Counted from the stretch's first letter, positions 53,541 through 63,388 are shown. The stretch is 64,000 nucleotides of DNA from Sphingomonas panacis (GCF_001717955.1 NZ_CP014168.1:1836001-1900000); one strand, 5' to 3'. The notes: a model not told the origin generated them from the letters alone. Made by a program: numbers and translations.

Positions 53541-54209
53541 TTACCCGAGCTTCGGCAGCAGCACGCCGTTGACGACATGCACCACACCGTTCGACTGCAT
53601 CACGTCGCCGGTCGAGATATAGCTCTTGTTGCCGTTGACGTCCGACAGTTCGATGACGTTGTTGTTGACCGTCACCTTGAGCGGCTCACCCTCGACCGTG
53701 GTCAGCGTGGTGGTGCCGCCAGCGGCGGTGGCCTGTGCCTGCAACTGCGCGATCGTGATCTTGCCGGGCACGACGTGATAGGTCAGCACCTTGGTCAGCG
53801 TCGCCTTGTTGGCGGGCTTGAGCAAAGTGTCGACCGTGCCGGGCGCGAGCCGCGCGAAAGCGTCGTCGGTCGGCGCGAACACCGTGAACGGGCCGGGGCC
53901 TGAGAGCGTCTCGACGAGGCCGGCGGCGGTCACCGCCTTGACCAGGGTCGACAGGTTGGGCGCGGCCGCAGCGTTGACCGGGATCGGCTTGGTCGCGTCC
54001 ATCGCGGCACCGCCGACGCTCGGGTTGGGTGCTGCGGCGGCGTTCGCGGCCGGCGGCGTCGCGGTCGTGCCCTGCGGAGCGGCGGGGGCGGCGGTGCCCG
54101 GCGCGGCCGGAGTCGCGGCCCCGGTCGGAGCGGTGGTCTGGGCGGCGCCGGCGCTCGCGATCATCAGCGCGCCGATCGCGGCGAGAGAGATTTGAGTGGT
54201 GCGGATCAT
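53541..54209 (-). CDS. secreted fasciclin-domain protein
   Basis: 222 residues. Signal peptide (TTQISLAAIGALMIASAGAAQ), an Ala/Pro/Thr-rich linker (about 25-75), then one FAS1 domain: VDTLLKPANKATLTKVLTYHVV, GPFTVFAPTDDAFARL and NGVVHVVNGVLLP. FAS1 domains mediate adhesion or binding to matrix and small molecules. TTGGAGA precedes the ATG at 54209. Probably periplasmic or surface exposed. Confidence 0.92.
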   Translation of the reverse strand: MIRTTQISLAAIGALMIASAGAAQTTAPTGAATPAAPGTAAPAAPQGTTATPPAANAAAAPNPSVGGAAMDATKPIPVNAAAAPNLSTLVKAVTAAGLVETLSGPGPFTVFAPTDDAFARLAPGTVDTLLKPANKATLTKVLTYHVVPGKITIAQLQAQATAAGGTTTLTTVEGEPLKVTVNNNVIELSDVNGNKSYISTGDVMQSNGVVHVVNGVLLPKLG

Positions 54210-54294
54210 CGGTTTCTCCAAGTATTACGGGTGGCGCGGGTGAATGCGCTCCCCGGAAATACGGATCAGAGCCGAAATGGTTTCGTCCGCGTCA

Positions 54295-55197
54295 TCAATG
54301 CGCTTGGGTCAGCGCGTCGGCGAGCAACTGGAAATCCTTCTCGCGCGGGCTTGCGCGCCGCCACACCAGAGCGATCTTGCGCGACGGATTCGCCGCCGAC
54401 AACGGGCGCGCGACGAGGTGGGTATGGTCGAGAATCCCGGCGTTGAGCGCCATTTCGGGCAGCATCGTCACACCCAGCCCATTGTCGACCATCTGCACGA
54501 TCGTGTGCAACGACGTGCCGAGCATCGTCGCCTCGGCGCGCAGTTCTGGCCGGTTGCACGCGGCGAGTGCATGGTCCTTGAGGCAATGCCCGTCCTCCAG
54601 CAGCAGCAGCCGCGTCTCGTCGATCGCCTCGGCGCCCACGCTGACACCGCTCGCGCCGATCTCCGCTTCGGGTCCGGCTAGGAACAGCCGGTCCTCGAAC
54701 AGCACCTGCGACGTCACCTCGCCGCAGGCATAGGGCAGCGCGAGCAGCACGCAGTCGGTGCGGCCGTGGTTCAGCCCCTCGCACGCCGGGCCGCTCGCCT
54801 CTTCGCGCAGGAACAGCCGCAGTTCGGGATAATCGCGGCGCAGCCGTGGCAGGATGCGCGGCAGCATGAACGGCGCGATCGTCGGGATCACGCTCATCCG
54901 CATGTCACCCGACAGCGGCCGCCCGGCCGCCCGCGCCATGTCGCCGAGTTCCTCCGCCTCACGCAAGATGCGCCGCGCCTTCTCGGCGATCCGGTCGCCC
55001 AGCGGCGTGAAGCGCACCACCCGCCGCGTCCGCTCGACCAGCACCACGCCGATCAGCGTCTCCAGCTCGCGGATGCCGGCCGAGAGGGTCGATTGCGTGA
55101 CGAAACACGCATCCGCCGCGCGCCCGAAATGGCCGCTGTCCTGAAGCGCGACCAGATACTGGAGCTGTTTCAGCGTCGGGAGGTAGGTGGCAGCCAG
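54295..55197 (-). CDS. oxyR: OxyR hydrogen peroxide regulator, probable CTG start
   Basis: About 300 residues, LysR family. TYLPTLKQLQYLVALQDSGHFGRAADACFVTQSTLSAGI is the OxyR DNA-binding region. The redox Cys pair of OxyR fits LEDGHCLKDHALAAC (about nine residues apart). It lies downstream of ahpF on the same strand. No ATG, GTG or TTG is available before the conserved N terminus; CTG at 55197 gives (M)AATYLPTLKQ, with GGAG at the correct distance. The dispersed repeats begin 18 bases upstream. Confidence 0.9.
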   Translation of the reverse strand: MAATYLPTLKQLQYLVALQDSGHFGRAADACFVTQSTLSAGIRELETLIGVVLVERTRRVVRFTPLGDRIAEKARRILREAEELGDMARAAGRPLSGDMRMSVIPTIAPFMLPRILPRLRRDYPELRLFLREEASGPACEGLNHGRTDCVLLALPYACGEVTSQVLFEDRLFLAGPEAEIGASGVSVGAEAIDETRLLLLEDGHCLKDHALAACNRPELRAEATMLGTSLHTIVQMVDNGLGVTMLPEMALNAGILDHTHLVARPLSAANPSRKIALVWRRASPREKDFQLLADALTQAH

Positions 55198-55214
55198 TGT
55201 GTTGCTCCGTAAAA

Positions 55215-55302
55215 CGTCGCCCCGGCGAAGGCCGGGGCCGCTGCGTACTTTGGCGATCCGGGTGCCCCAAACGCAGCGGCCCCGGCCTGCGCCGGGGCGA
55301 CG
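55215..55302. repeat. inverted repeat element, family B
   Basis: cgtcgccccggcgaaggccg at the left and gcgccggggcgacg at the right pair as an inverted repeat, with inner ggggccgctgcg/cgcagcggcccc. It lies between ahpF and oxyR. Confidence 0.8.
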
Positions 55303-55312
55303 ATATCTATCC

Positions 55313-55390
55313 GTTCTCCCGCGCAAGCGGGAGTCCAGAGCCACCGACGCAGCGCTCGGGGCTCTGGACTCCCGCTTGCGCGGGAGAACA
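55313..55390. repeat. inverted repeat element, family C copy 1
   Basis: gttctcccgcgcaagcggga and tcccgcttgcgcgggagaac are perfect inverted arms with inner ccagagcc/ggctctgg. A second copy is at 60860. It lies just after the ahpF stop. Confidence 0.85.
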
Positions 55391-55396
55391 GCGGGC

Positions 55397-56989
55397 TTAC
55401 TCCGCCGCGACCAGTTCCTGCTCCGCCGCCTCGACCGGCTCGTTGCGGATCAGGTAATCGAACGCCGAGAGCGCAGCCTTCGCGCCGTCGCCCGCCGCGA
55501 TGACGATCTGCTTGTACGGCACCGTCGTCGCGTCGCCCGCTGCGAAGATGCCGGGGCGCGAGGTTTCGCCGCGATGATCGACCTCGATCTCGCCACGCGG
55601 CGACAAGGCGACCGTGTCGCGCAGGAACTCGGTGTTCGGCACCAGCCCGATCTGGACGAAGATGCCTTCCAGTTCGATCTGATGCAGCGTGTCGTGGTTG
55701 CGATCCTTGTAGACCAGCCCCGAAACCTTCTCGCCGTCGCCCAGCACTTCGGTGGTCAGCGCCGAGGTGATGATCTTGACGTTGGGCAGGCTGGCAAGCT
55801 TGCGCTGGAGCACTGCATCGGCGCGCAGATCGGTGTCGAATTCGATCAGCGTGACGTGCGCGACGATCCCGGCGAGATCGATCGCGGCTTCGACGCCCGA
55901 ATTGCCGCCGCCGATCACCGCGACGCGCTTGCCCTTGAACAGCGGGCCGTCGCAATGCGGGCAGTACGCCACGCCCTTGTTCTTGTACGTGTCCTCGCCG
56001 GGCACGTTCATCTGCCGCCAGCGCGCGCCGGTCGAAAGGATCAGCGTCCGCGTCTTCAGGCTCGCACCATTGGCGAGTTGCACCTCATGGAGACCACCGG
56101 CTTCGCTCGCCGGGATCACCTTCTCGGCGCGCTGGAGGTTCATGATGTCGACGTCATAGTCGCGGACATGGCGCTCGAGATCGGCGGCGAACTTGGGGCC
56201 TTCGGTGTGTGGCACCGAGGCGAAGTTCTCGATCCCCATCGTGTCGAGCACCTGCCCGCCGAACCGATCGGCGACAACGCCGGTGCGGATGCCCTTGCGC
56301 GCGGTGTAGATCGCAGCCGCCGCACCGGCGGGGCCACCACCCACGATCAGCACGTCGAACGGCGCCTTGGTCTTGATCTTCTCGGCGGCGCGGCTTTCCG
56401 CGGCGGTGTCGATCTTGGCGACGATCTGCTCCAGTTCCATGCGGCCGCTGGCGAACGGCGCACCGTTGAGGAACACGGTCGGCACCGCCATCACCTTGCG
56501 CTCCTCGACCTCGGCCTTGAACAAGGCGCCGTCGATCGCGGTGTGCTTGATGCGCGGGTTGAGCACCGCCATCAGGTTGAGCGCCTGGACCACGTCGGGG
56601 CAGTTCTGGCAGGTCAGCGAGAAATAGGTCTCGAAGGTGAAATCGCCGTCGAGATTCTTGACCTGCTCGATCAGGTCTGCCGCCGCCTTCGACGGATGTC
56701 CGCCGACCTGGAGCAGCGCGAGCACGAGGCTGGTGAATTCATGCCCCATCGGCAGACCGGCGAAGCGCACGCCGATATCGGTGCCGACGCGGCGGATCAT
56801 GAAGCTCGGTTTGCGCGCATCGACGCCGTCGACGACGGTGATCTTGTCGGAAAGCGCGGCGATATCGTTCAGCAGCGCACCCATTTCCTTCGACTTGGGC
56901 GAGTCGTCGAGCGACGCGACCAGCTCGATCGGCTGCGTGATGTTGACCAGATAGGTCTTGAGCTGCTGTGTCACATTGGCATCAAGCAT
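55397..56989 (-). CDS. ahpF: alkyl hydroperoxide reductase subunit F
   Basis: 530 residues. An N-terminal thioredoxin-like pair has [12 protein letters not shown] (CxxC). The thioredoxin-reductase part has [17 protein letters not shown] (FAD), the redox [21 protein letters not shown] (NADH) and [15 protein letters not shown]. It reduces AhpC with NADH. AAGGAG lies before the ATG at 56989. Confidence 0.96.
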   Translation of the reverse strand: MLDANVTQQLKTYLVNITQPIELVASLDDSPKSKEMGALLNDIAALSDKITVVDGVDARKPSFMIRRVGTDIGVRFAGLPMGHEFTSLVLALLQVGGHPSKAAADLIEQVKNLDGDFTFETYFSLTCQNCPDVVQALNLMAVLNPRIKHTAIDGALFKAEVEERKVMAVPTVFLNGAPFASGRMELEQIVAKIDTAAESRAAEKIKTKAPFDVLIVGGGPAGAAAAIYTARKGIRTGVVADRFGGQVLDTMGIENFASVPHTEGPKFAADLERHVRDYDVDIMNLQRAEKVIPASEAGGLHEVQLANGASLKTRTLILSTGARWRQMNVPGEDTYKNKGVAYCPHCDGPLFKGKRVAVIGGGNSGVEAAIDLAGIVAHVTLIEFDTDLRADAVLQRKLASLPNVKIITSALTTEVLGDGEKVSGLVYKDRNHDTLHQIELEGIFVQIGLVPNTEFLRDTVALSPRGEIEVDHRGETSRPGIFAAGDATTVPYKQIVIAAGDGAKAALSAFDYLIRNEPVEAAEQELVAAE

Positions 56990-57021
56990 GGGGAAACTCC
57001 TTGTTGAATGAGCCCCGCTAC

Positions 57022-57081
57022 CCCGTTCGTCCCGAGCGAAGTCGAGGGATGATGTCCCCCGACTTCGCTCGGGACGAACGG
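57022..57081. repeat. dispersed hairpin repeat, family A copy 6
   Basis: ccccgttcgtcccgagcgaa and ttcgctcgggacgaacgg are inverted arms, in the gap between ahpC and ahpF. Confidence 0.85.
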
Positions 57082-57113
57082 ACATGCGGTGGCGGTCCTA
57101 CTTAAAGCAAAAT

Positions 57114-57145
57114 GGCCCGGGGCGGACGGCAGTCCACCCCGGGCC
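57114..57145 (-). terminator. intrinsic terminator between ahpC and ahpF
   Basis: 13-base arms with one mismatch (GGCCCGGGGCGGA and TCCACCCCGGGCC), six-base loop. On the minus strand it is followed by ATTTTGCTTT. It lies 27 bases past the ahpC stop and would reduce read-through into ahpF. Confidence 0.75.
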
Positions 57146-57171
57146 ACACGGCGACCCTACGGGGCTATGGG

Positions 57172-57735
57172 TTAGATCTTGCCGACGAGATCGAAGGAGG
57201 GAGCGAGCGTCTCTTCGCCCTCTTCCCACTTGGCCGGGCAGACTTCGCCGGGGTGCGAAGCCCAGTACTGAGCGGCCTTGATCTTGCGCAGCAGTTCGGC
57301 TGCGTTGCGGCCCACGCCCTCGGGCGTGATCTCGACGAGCTGAACCACGCCGTCGGGATCGGCGACGAAGGTGCCGCGGTCGGCAAGGCCGACGCCTTCA
57401 CGCAGGATGTCGAAATTGTTCGAGATCACGTGGTTCTGGTCGCCCAGCATGTAATAGTTGATCTTGCCGATCGCGGGCGAGGTGTCGTGCCAGGCCTTGT
57501 GGCTGAAGTGCGTGTCGGTCGAAACCGAATACACCTCCACGCCCATCTTCTGGAGCGTCGGGTAGATGTCGGCGAGGTCTTCCAGCTCGGTCGGGCACAC
57601 GAAGGTGAAGTCTGCCGGATAGAAGAAGAATACCGACCACTTGCCCTTCACGTCGGCATCCGAGACGTCGACGAACTTGCCTTCCTTGTACGCGGTCGCG
57701 GTGAACGGTTTGATCGTCTTGCCTATGATCGACAT
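57172..57735 (-). CDS. ahpC: alkyl hydroperoxide reductase subunit C (peroxiredoxin)
   Basis: 187 residues. Peroxidatic Cys in [14 protein letters not shown] and resolving Cys in [11 protein letters not shown], both with standard 2-Cys Prx context. AAAGGAG precedes the ATG at 57735. It reduces peroxides in the cytoplasm, recycled by AhpF and probably activated by OxyR. Longer upstream frames are not required. Confidence 0.97.
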   Translation of the reverse strand: MSIIGKTIKPFTATAYKEGKFVDVSDADVKGKWSVFFFYPADFTFVCPTELEDLADIYPTLQKMGVEVYSVSTDTHFSHKAWHDTSPAIGKINYYMLGDQNHVISNNFDILREGVGLADRGTFVADPDGVVQLVEITPEGVGRNAAELLRKIKAAQYWASHPGEVCPAKWEEGEETLAPSFDLVGKI

Positions 57736-57922
57736 GCAATATTCTCCTTTGCAGTGGACGAGACCGATATAGGCCAGCCGCGCGCCCACGGGAAATTGGG
57801 AAGTTCGTTCTGATCGATCGAGCGAAACGATCAGTGCAGAGATATTGAGTGATTTTGCAAGCGCAAGAGCGCGGCTCGCCGAATGCAACCACTCCCCGCC
57901 CTCTCAGGAAGGCGAGAGGAGG

Positions 57923-58555
57923 TCAGCGCAGCCCGAGAAACTTGTGCGTTTGCAGGCTCAGCCGCCATTTGGGCCGGGCCATCGCCAGCGCGATCGCCGC
58001 CGCCTGATTGTCGGCCGCGGCCGCGTCGTCCATCGGCTGGACGAGGAAATTGGCGAAGTCCCAGCTTTCCAGCACTTCGGGATCGCTGCCCGCCTGCGGC
58101 CACACCAGCTTCAACTCGTCGCCCGACCGCTGCACCACCGTGCTGCCAGCCTTGGGGCTGACGCATACCCAGTCGATGCCGGGATGGACGGGCAGGGTGC
58201 CGTTGGTCTCGATCGCGATCGTGAACCCGCCCGCGTGCAGCGCGTCGACCAGCGCATCGTCGACCTGCAACATCGGCTCGCCGCCGGTCAGCACCACGAA
58301 GCGCGCTTCCGGGCGGTCGCCCCAAAAACCCGCCACCGCCGCCGCCAGCGCATCCGCATCGGCGAAGCGCCCGCCGCCGAGGCCGTTGATCCCGACGAAA
58401 TCGGTGTCGCAGAATGAGCAGATCGCAGTCGCGCGATCCTCCTCACGGCCCGACCAGAGATTGCACCCGGCAAACCGCACGAACACCGCGCGACGCCCGG
58501 CATTGACCCCTTCGCCCTGCAGCGTGAGGAACATTTCCTTGACGGCGTAGGACAT
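57923..58555 (-). CDS. queE: 7-carboxy-7-deazaguanine synthase, CX14CX2C type
   Basis: 210 residues, radical SAM fold. The [4Fe-4S] cysteines are in C-x14-C-x2-C (CNLWSGREEDRATAIC then SFC) instead of the usual CX3CX2C, a variant known from Burkholderia QueE. LTLQGEGVNAGRRAVFVRFAG and VVLTGGEPMLQ, SIETNGT-like IAIETNGTLP are standard. It makes CDG for queuosine. ATG overlaps the queC stop (TGATG). Confidence 0.94.
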   Translation of the reverse strand: MSYAVKEMFLTLQGEGVNAGRRAVFVRFAGCNLWSGREEDRATAICSFCDTDFVGINGLGGGRFADADALAAAVAGFWGDRPEARFVVLTGGEPMLQVDDALVDALHAGGFTIAIETNGTLPVHPGIDWVCVSPKAGSTVVQRSGDELKLVWPQAGSDPEVLESWDFANFLVQPMDDAAAADNQAAAIALAMARPKWRLSLQTHKFLGLR

Positions 58556-59238
58556 CAGGCCGCGTAGGCGGTCGGGTCGGGCAGCCCCGCCTCGATGAAG
58601 CCCTTCGCGCGCAGCCGGCAACTGTCGCACCGGCCGCAATGCAGGCCTTCCTGCGTGGGATCGTAGCACGACCAGCTCATGCCGGCGTCGAGCCCGAGCC
58701 GAGCCGCCTCGCGCACGATATCGGCCTTGGTCATATGTTGGAGCGGCGCCTGGATGCGGAACGGTGCGCCCTCGACTCCAGCCTTGGTCGCGACCTCGGC
58801 CATGTCTTCGAACGCCTTGATGAACTCAGGCCGGCAATCGGGATAGCCCGAATAATCGAGCGCGTTGACGCCGATATACAGGTCGCGCGCGCCCGCCGCC
58901 TCGGCCCAGCCGAGCGCGAGGCTGAGGAAGATCGTGTTGCGCGCGGGCACGTAGGTGACGGGAATCCCGTCGCCGACGCCGTCCTTGGGCACGTCGATGT
59001 CGGCGGTCAGCGCCGATCCGCCGAAGGCCGACAGGTCGAGCGGCAGCACGACATGCCGTTCCGCGCCCAGCACGCTCGCGATTCGCCGCGCCGCCGCCAG
59101 TTCGATCTGATGGCGCTGGTTGTAATCGATCGACAGCGCGAGCAGCCGGTGCCCGTCCTCGCGCGCGCGCGCCGCCGAAACCATCGAATCGAGCCCGCCC
59201 GAAATCAGGGCGACCGCCAGGGTGTTGCCGCGTGTCAT
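58555..59238 (-). CDS. queC: 7-cyano-7-deazaguanine synthase
   Basis: 227 residues. PP-loop [55 protein letters not shown] and the C-terminal zinc site ([17 protein letters not shown]). It turns CDG into preQ0 with ATP and ammonia. ATG at 59238 gives the usual N terminus. Operon queC-queE. Confidence 0.96.
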   Translation of the reverse strand: MTRGNTLAVALISGGLDSMVSAARAREDGHRLLALSIDYNQRHQIELAAARRIASVLGAERHVVLPLDLSAFGGSALTADIDVPKDGVGDGIPVTYVPARNTIFLSLALGWAEAAGARDLYIGVNALDYSGYPDCRPEFIKAFEDMAEVATKAGVEGAPFRIQAPLQHMTKADIVREAARLGLDAGMSWSCYDPTQEGLHCGRCDSCRLRAKGFIEAGLPDPTAYAA

Positions 59239-59312
59239 GATCGTCTCAAGTCTAGGGAATGGGGGCGAGCCGCGCAATCCGCCTGAGAAAAACGCGCCGC
59301 CCAAGAAAAATG

Positions 59313-59332
59313 GGCCGCCCTTGGGCGGCCCA
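59313..59332 (-). terminator. intrinsic terminator before queC, minus strand
   Basis: GGGCCGCC-ttg-like loop-GGCGGCCC hairpin; on the minus strand it is followed by ATTTTTC. It ends transcription of the DUF3617-like gene before queC. Confidence 0.7.
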
Positions 59333-59339
59333 GCGGTTG

Positions 59340-59360
59340 CCCGTCACCGGGCTTTTTGGG
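59340..59360 (+). terminator. short hairpin with T-tract on the plus strand
   Basis: GCCCG-tcac-CGGGC followed by TTTTTGGG reads as an intrinsic terminator on the plus strand, although no plus-strand gene precedes it. It may protect against antisense transcription. Confidence 0.45.
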
Positions 59361-59417
59361 AAAAAGCATGCCAAAAGCACACTCTTGTCATCTTAATCAC
59401 ACTGCCTTTGCAAAGGG

Positions 59418-59846
59418 TTAACGCGATGCGGTGGAGCGTGCCGGACAAGCGCCGACGCGCCTTCCCTGATAATTCAAGTCGAAAGGTGCGCCCCCGGCGA
59501 TGCCTTGTGTATCAATATCGAACGATCTGGGGGTGGTGATCGTCACCACGGTGCGGCCATGCCCGCCGCTCGCGCACCGGTAGCTGACCGTCGTGCCGTC
59601 GGGGCCGTCCGCCATCACGAACCGCGCGCAGGAAACGCCGGGATGCTGCATCTGAAGCAGGATTGCGGGATCGGCGATGCACACCGATCGCGGCGCCGCG
59701 GTCGACCCGACCACGCTGATCTCATACTGGCCGCGCTCGATCCGAGACAGTGCCACCGACGCACCCGAATCGGGTGCCGCCATCGCTGCCCCGCCGGCCA
59801 TCACCAGCGCGGCGAACCCCGCGCATATCATCCGCCAACGCCGCAT
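59418..59846 (-). CDS. exported DUF3617-like protein
   Basis: 142 residues. MRRWRMICAGFAALVMAGGA is a signal peptide. The mature part has the order seen in DUF3617 proteins: a YEISV strand, a VCIADPAILLQMQHPGVSCARFV segment with two Cys, TVSYRCASGGHGR, and FDIDTQGIAGGAPF. Four Cys residues could form two disulfides. GGGGA precedes the ATG at 59846. Function unknown. Confidence 0.72.
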   Translation of the reverse strand: MRRWRMICAGFAALVMAGGAAMAAPDSGASVALSRIERGQYEISVVGSTAAPRSVCIADPAILLQMQHPGVSCARFVMADGPDGTTVSYRCASGGHGRTVVTITTPRSFDIDTQGIAGGAPFDLNYQGRRVGACPARSTASR

Positions 59847-59937
59847 CGTTCGAATCCCCAAGTCCACGCCTTACCCACCGCAGGCGCAACCGCTTGGTAC
59901 AGAATGTGGGGGATTCTGTGGCGAGATTCAATGTCGT

Positions 59938-60840
59938 TCAGGAATCGCAACGATTCGCGACGGATACCGGGAACTTCTGCGCGCAAAACGCGCAATCGAC
60001 CGTGATCACCCCCGAATCATCGGCCATTTCGCGCTGGTCCTCGTCGGAAAACTTGGCGAGCACCTGCGCGATATAGTCGGGCGAGCAACGGCACCCGCGC
60101 ACGATCGGCTGGCGCGCGAGGATGCGAACCTCGGGTTCCTCGTTGAACAGCCGCCAGATCAGGGTTTCGAGCGGCAGCGCGGTATCGGTCAGCTCGTCGG
60201 CGCCCATCGTGCCGCCGAGCACCGCGACATGCTCCCATTCGGGATGGTCCTGCCGCACGTGCAGCCGCTCGCGGCCTTCCTCGCCCTCGGGCAGATGCTG
60301 GAGGAACAGGCCGCCCGTCACGCGGTTACCAGGCGCGACGCCGAGCCGGATCAGCGTCGGGATCTGTTCGGACTGGAGGAAATAGGCAGACGCCGCATCG
60401 GCCAGTGATTCGCCATCGAGCGGAACGATGCCCTGATACCGCTCGCCCGTGGTCGCCTGATCGAAGGTGATCGCGAGATAGCCGGTGCCGAACAGCGAAA
60501 ACAGGCTCGGTGCGATCGGCGCATCGGCGAGCCGGCCGGCGTCATATTGCACATAGCCACGCAGTTCGCCGCCGCGATAATCGCACACCAACAGGCTGAC
60601 GATGCCGTTCTCGGTCTGCGCCTGAAGCGTGAGCTGGCCGCCCGCATCTTTCAGCGTCGAGCCGATCAGCGCGGTCAGCGTCAACGCCTCGGCCAGCAGA
60701 GCCTCGATCGGGGCGGGATATGCGTGTGCCGAGAGGATGCGATCGACCACCGGGCCGAGCCGAACGACGCGCCCGCGCGCGTGGCGGCCGGGGATCGTGA
60801 AACCCAGTGCGAGGTCGAGATCGGGGGAGGTGTCAGGCAT
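59938..60840 (-). CDS. hslO: Hsp33 redox-regulated chaperone
   Basis: 300 residues. The C-terminal zinc/redox switch has RGCRCSPDYI and VDCAFCAQKF (CXC...CX2C), and the body has ALTLTALIGSTLK, GELRGYVQYD and FLQSEQIPTLIRLGV. Oxidation of the four Cys releases zinc and activates holdase activity in the cytoplasm. The start is the ATG at 60840; the codon before it is TTG. Confidence 0.95.
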   Translation of the reverse strand: MPDTSPDLDLALGFTIPGRHARGRVVRLGPVVDRILSAHAYPAPIEALLAEALTLTALIGSTLKDAGGQLTLQAQTENGIVSLLVCDYRGGELRGYVQYDAGRLADAPIAPSLFSLFGTGYLAITFDQATTGERYQGIVPLDGESLADAASAYFLQSEQIPTLIRLGVAPGNRVTGGLFLQHLPEGEEGRERLHVRQDHPEWEHVAVLGGTMGADELTDTALPLETLIWRLFNEEPEVRILARQPIVRGCRCSPDYIAQVLAKFSDEDQREMADDSGVITVDCAFCAQKFPVSVANRCDS

Positions 60841-60859
60841 CAACGTCTTTCATGAAGCT

Positions 60860-60937
60860 GTTCCCCCGCGCAAGCGGGGGGCCAGAGCCAAGCAGCGCGG
60901 CGCTCGTTGCTCTGGACCCCCGCTTGCGCGGGGGAAC
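60860..60937. repeat. inverted repeat element, family C copy 2
   Basis: gttcccccgcgcaagcgggg and cccccgcttgcgcgggggaac are inverted arms with inner ccagagc/gctctgg, the same design as 55313. It lies between argF and hslO. Confidence 0.85.
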
Positions 60938-60974
60938 GGGAAAGACGCGAATGTGGGGGACCGGCCCCCCGCGA

Positions 60975-61895
60975 TCAACCGATCTGCCCGAAGCACCAAC
61001 GCAGCACCGCTTTCTGCGCGTGCAGCCGGTTCTCCGCCTCGGGCCAGATCAGCGACTGCGGGCCGTCTATCACCGCGTCGGTCACTTCCTCGCCGCGGTG
61101 CGCTGGCAGGCAGTGGAGGAATTTCGCGTCGGGCTTGGCGCGCGCCATCAGGTCTTCGGTCACCTGAAACGGCATCATCGCGGCGAGCTTGGTCTCGGCA
61201 TGCGCCTGGCCCATCGAGATCCAGGTGTCGGTGACGAGGATGTCGGCACCCTCGGCCGCCTCGCGCGGATCGCCGACCACACGCGCACGCCCGAGCCCAA
61301 GCGCGAGATCGCTTTCGGGCGGCATGAAGCCCTGCGGACACGCCGCCACCACGTCGAAGTGCATCAGCCCCGCCGCTTCGATGATCGAGGCGAGCACGTT
61401 GTTGCCGTCGCCGAACCACGCCACCTTGAGCCCGGGCAGCGCCTTGCCCGTCTCGAGGATGGTGAGCAGGTCCGCCATGATCTGGCACGGATGCGACGCG
61501 TCGGTCAGGCCGTTGATGACCGGCACGCTGGCATACTGCGCCATCTCCTCGACCTTGGCATGGTCGTCGGTGCGCAGCATGATCGCGTCGCAATAGCCCG
61601 ACAGCACGCGCGCGGTATCCGCCACCGTTTCGCCGCGCCCGAGCTGGGTCGAGCCGCTGTCGAGCACGATCGACGAACCGCCAAGCTGCCGGATCGCCAT
61701 GTCGAAGCTGACCCGCGTGCGAGTCGAATTCTTCTCGAACACCATCGCGAGCGCGTGGCCGGCGAGCGGCGCGTCGGCATCGGCCCTGCCCTTGGGCAAG
61801 CCGGCGCGCGCCGCCTTGCGATCGAGCGCATCGGCCAGCATCGCCGCGATGCCATCCGCGCCCGCGTCAGAAAGATTGAGGAAGTGACGGGTCAT
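60975..61895 (-). CDS. argF: ornithine carbamoyltransferase
   Basis: 306 residues. Carbamoyl-phosphate site [42 protein letters not shown] and the ornithine-binding [17 protein letters not shown]. It forms citrulline in arginine synthesis. It follows argD by 82 bases holding a REP-like element. Confidence 0.97.
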   Translation of the reverse strand: MTRHFLNLSDAGADGIAAMLADALDRKAARAGLPKGRADADAPLAGHALAMVFEKNSTRTRVSFDMAIRQLGGSSIVLDSGSTQLGRGETVADTARVLSGYCDAIMLRTDDHAKVEEMAQYASVPVINGLTDASHPCQIMADLLTILETGKALPGLKVAWFGDGNNVLASIIEAAGLMHFDVVAACPQGFMPPESDLALGLGRARVVGDPREAAEGADILVTDTWISMGQAHAETKLAAMMPFQVTEDLMARAKPDAKFLHCLPAHRGEEVTDAVIDGPQSLIWPEAENRLHAQKAVLRWCFGQIG

Positions 61896-61900
61896 CTTTC

Positions 61901-61950
61901 CTTCTCCCCTTGTGGGAGAAGGTGGCGCGAAGCGCCGGATGAGGGGGAGT
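61901..61950. repeat. REP-like element between argD and argF
   Basis: cttctccccttgtgggagaag hairpin followed by gtggcgcgaagcgccggatg, a short palindromic intergenic element common in Proteobacteria. Confidence 0.65.
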
Positions 61951-61977
61951 AGGGAAGGGCGACCTCGCCCGTCCCCC

Positions 61978-63171
61978 TCACGCCGCGACCGGCGCGTAAC
62001 TCCGCGCCGCCTCGCTCAACTTCTCGATCGCCTCGGCGATATGGCTGTCCTCGATCACCAGCGGCGGCAGCACGCGCACCACGTTCTCGCCCGCCGACAC
62101 GGTCAGCAGCCCATGCGCGTCGCGCGCATGCGCGACGAAATCGCGCGCCACCACGGCATCCTTGAGCTTGATGCCGAGCATCAGCCCCTTGCCGCGCACG
62201 CTGTCGAACACGTCGTCGTGATTGGGGATCATCTGCTCGAGCGCACCGCGCAGCCGCTCGCCCATCGCGGTGACATTCTCCAGGAAGCCCGGCTCGAGCA
62301 TCACATCGAGCACCGCCTCGCCCGCCGCCATCGCCAGCGGGTTGCCGCCATAGGTCGATCCATGCGTGCCGAACACCATGCCCTTCGCCGCTTCCTCGGT
62401 GGCGAGGCACGCGCCGAGCGGGAAGCCGCCGCCGATACCCTTGGCGACCGACATGATGTCGGGGGTAATGCCGTAATGCTCATACGCCCACATCTTGCCG
62501 GTGCGCCCATAGCCGCACTGAACCTCGTCGAGCACCAGCAGCAGCCCGTGTTCGTCGCACGCCTTGCGCAAGCCCTGGATGAACTCGGGGCTACCGGCAG
62601 ACACGCCGCCTTCGCCCTGGATCGTCTCGACCATGAAGCCAGCCGTCGTCTCGTCGATCAGCGCGAGCGCCGCATCGAGATCGTTGAACGGCGCATACGC
62701 GAAGCCCGGCAGCAGCGGCTCGAACCCGTCGCGCATCTTCGGCTGGTTGGTCGCGCTGATCGCCCCCATCGTCCGCCCGTGAAAGGCGTTGTTGAAGGTG
62801 ATGAGCGTGGTGCGCTCGGGATTGCCATTGACGAAATGGTAGCGCCGCGCGGTCTTGATCGCGCATTCCACCGCCTCGGTGCCCGAATTGGTGAAGAACA
62901 CCGTGTCGGCGAAGCTGTTGTCGACGATGCGCTGCGCGAGATGCTCGCCCTGCGGAGACCCGTAGAGGTTCGAGACGTGCATCAGCGTCGCCGCCTGATC
63001 GGCGATCGCCTTCACCAGATGCGGGTGGCCGTGGCCGAGCGCGTTGACCGCGATACCGGCCGCGAAATCGAGATACCGCTCGCCGTTCTCGCCGATCAGA
63101 TAGCAGCCCTCGCCTCGCACCGGGCGCACGCCGCACCGCGGGTACACTGGCATGAGTGGGGTGATCGGCAT
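61978..63171 (-). CDS. argD: acetylornithine aminotransferase
   Basis: 397 residues, PLP class III aminotransferase. [47 protein letters not shown] and the PLP Lys in [15 protein letters not shown]. It makes acetylornithine and can also act in lysine synthesis. GAGGAG precedes the ATG at 63171. An upstream extension of the frame runs through the leader terminator and is not used. Confidence 0.96.
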   Translation of the reverse strand: MPITPLMPVYPRCGVRPVRGEGCYLIGENGERYLDFAAGIAVNALGHGHPHLVKAIADQAATLMHVSNLYGSPQGEHLAQRIVDNSFADTVFFTNSGTEAVECAIKTARRYHFVNGNPERTTLITFNNAFHGRTMGAISATNQPKMRDGFEPLLPGFAYAPFNDLDAALALIDETTAGFMVETIQGEGGVSAGSPEFIQGLRKACDEHGLLLVLDEVQCGYGRTGKMWAYEHYGITPDIMSVAKGIGGGFPLGACLATEEAAKGMVFGTHGSTYGGNPLAMAAGEAVLDVMLEPGFLENVTAMGERLRGALEQMIPNHDDVFDSVRGKGLMLGIKLKDAVVARDFVAHARDAHGLLTVSAGENVVRVLPPLVIEDSHIAEAIEKLSEAARSYAPVAA

Positions 63172-63199
63172 GATGACGCGCTCCTCGCAGAAACAAAAA

Positions 63200-63223
63200 C
63201 GGCGGCCCGTGCTGGGGCCGCCG
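63200..63223 (-). terminator. intrinsic terminator in the argD leader
   Basis: Perfect nine-base arms (CGGCGGCCC/GGGCCGCCG, six-base loop); on the minus strand GTTTTTGTTTC follows. It lies 29 bases upstream of the argD ATG and no minus-strand gene precedes it, so it looks like an attenuator. Confidence 0.7.
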
Positions 63224-63388
63224 GAGTGGATATGTACTTGGCGAGATTGGTAAGCGTCAACCTCGTCATAGCAGCGCGGGATGTCACGAAGCGCTGCTGC
63301 GCTGCACAAGTCGATTCCATCCTAGAACATGATGATGTCACTATATATCCTGCCGCTGGAAGGAATGATGGCTACAGGGGTAAGTCTC

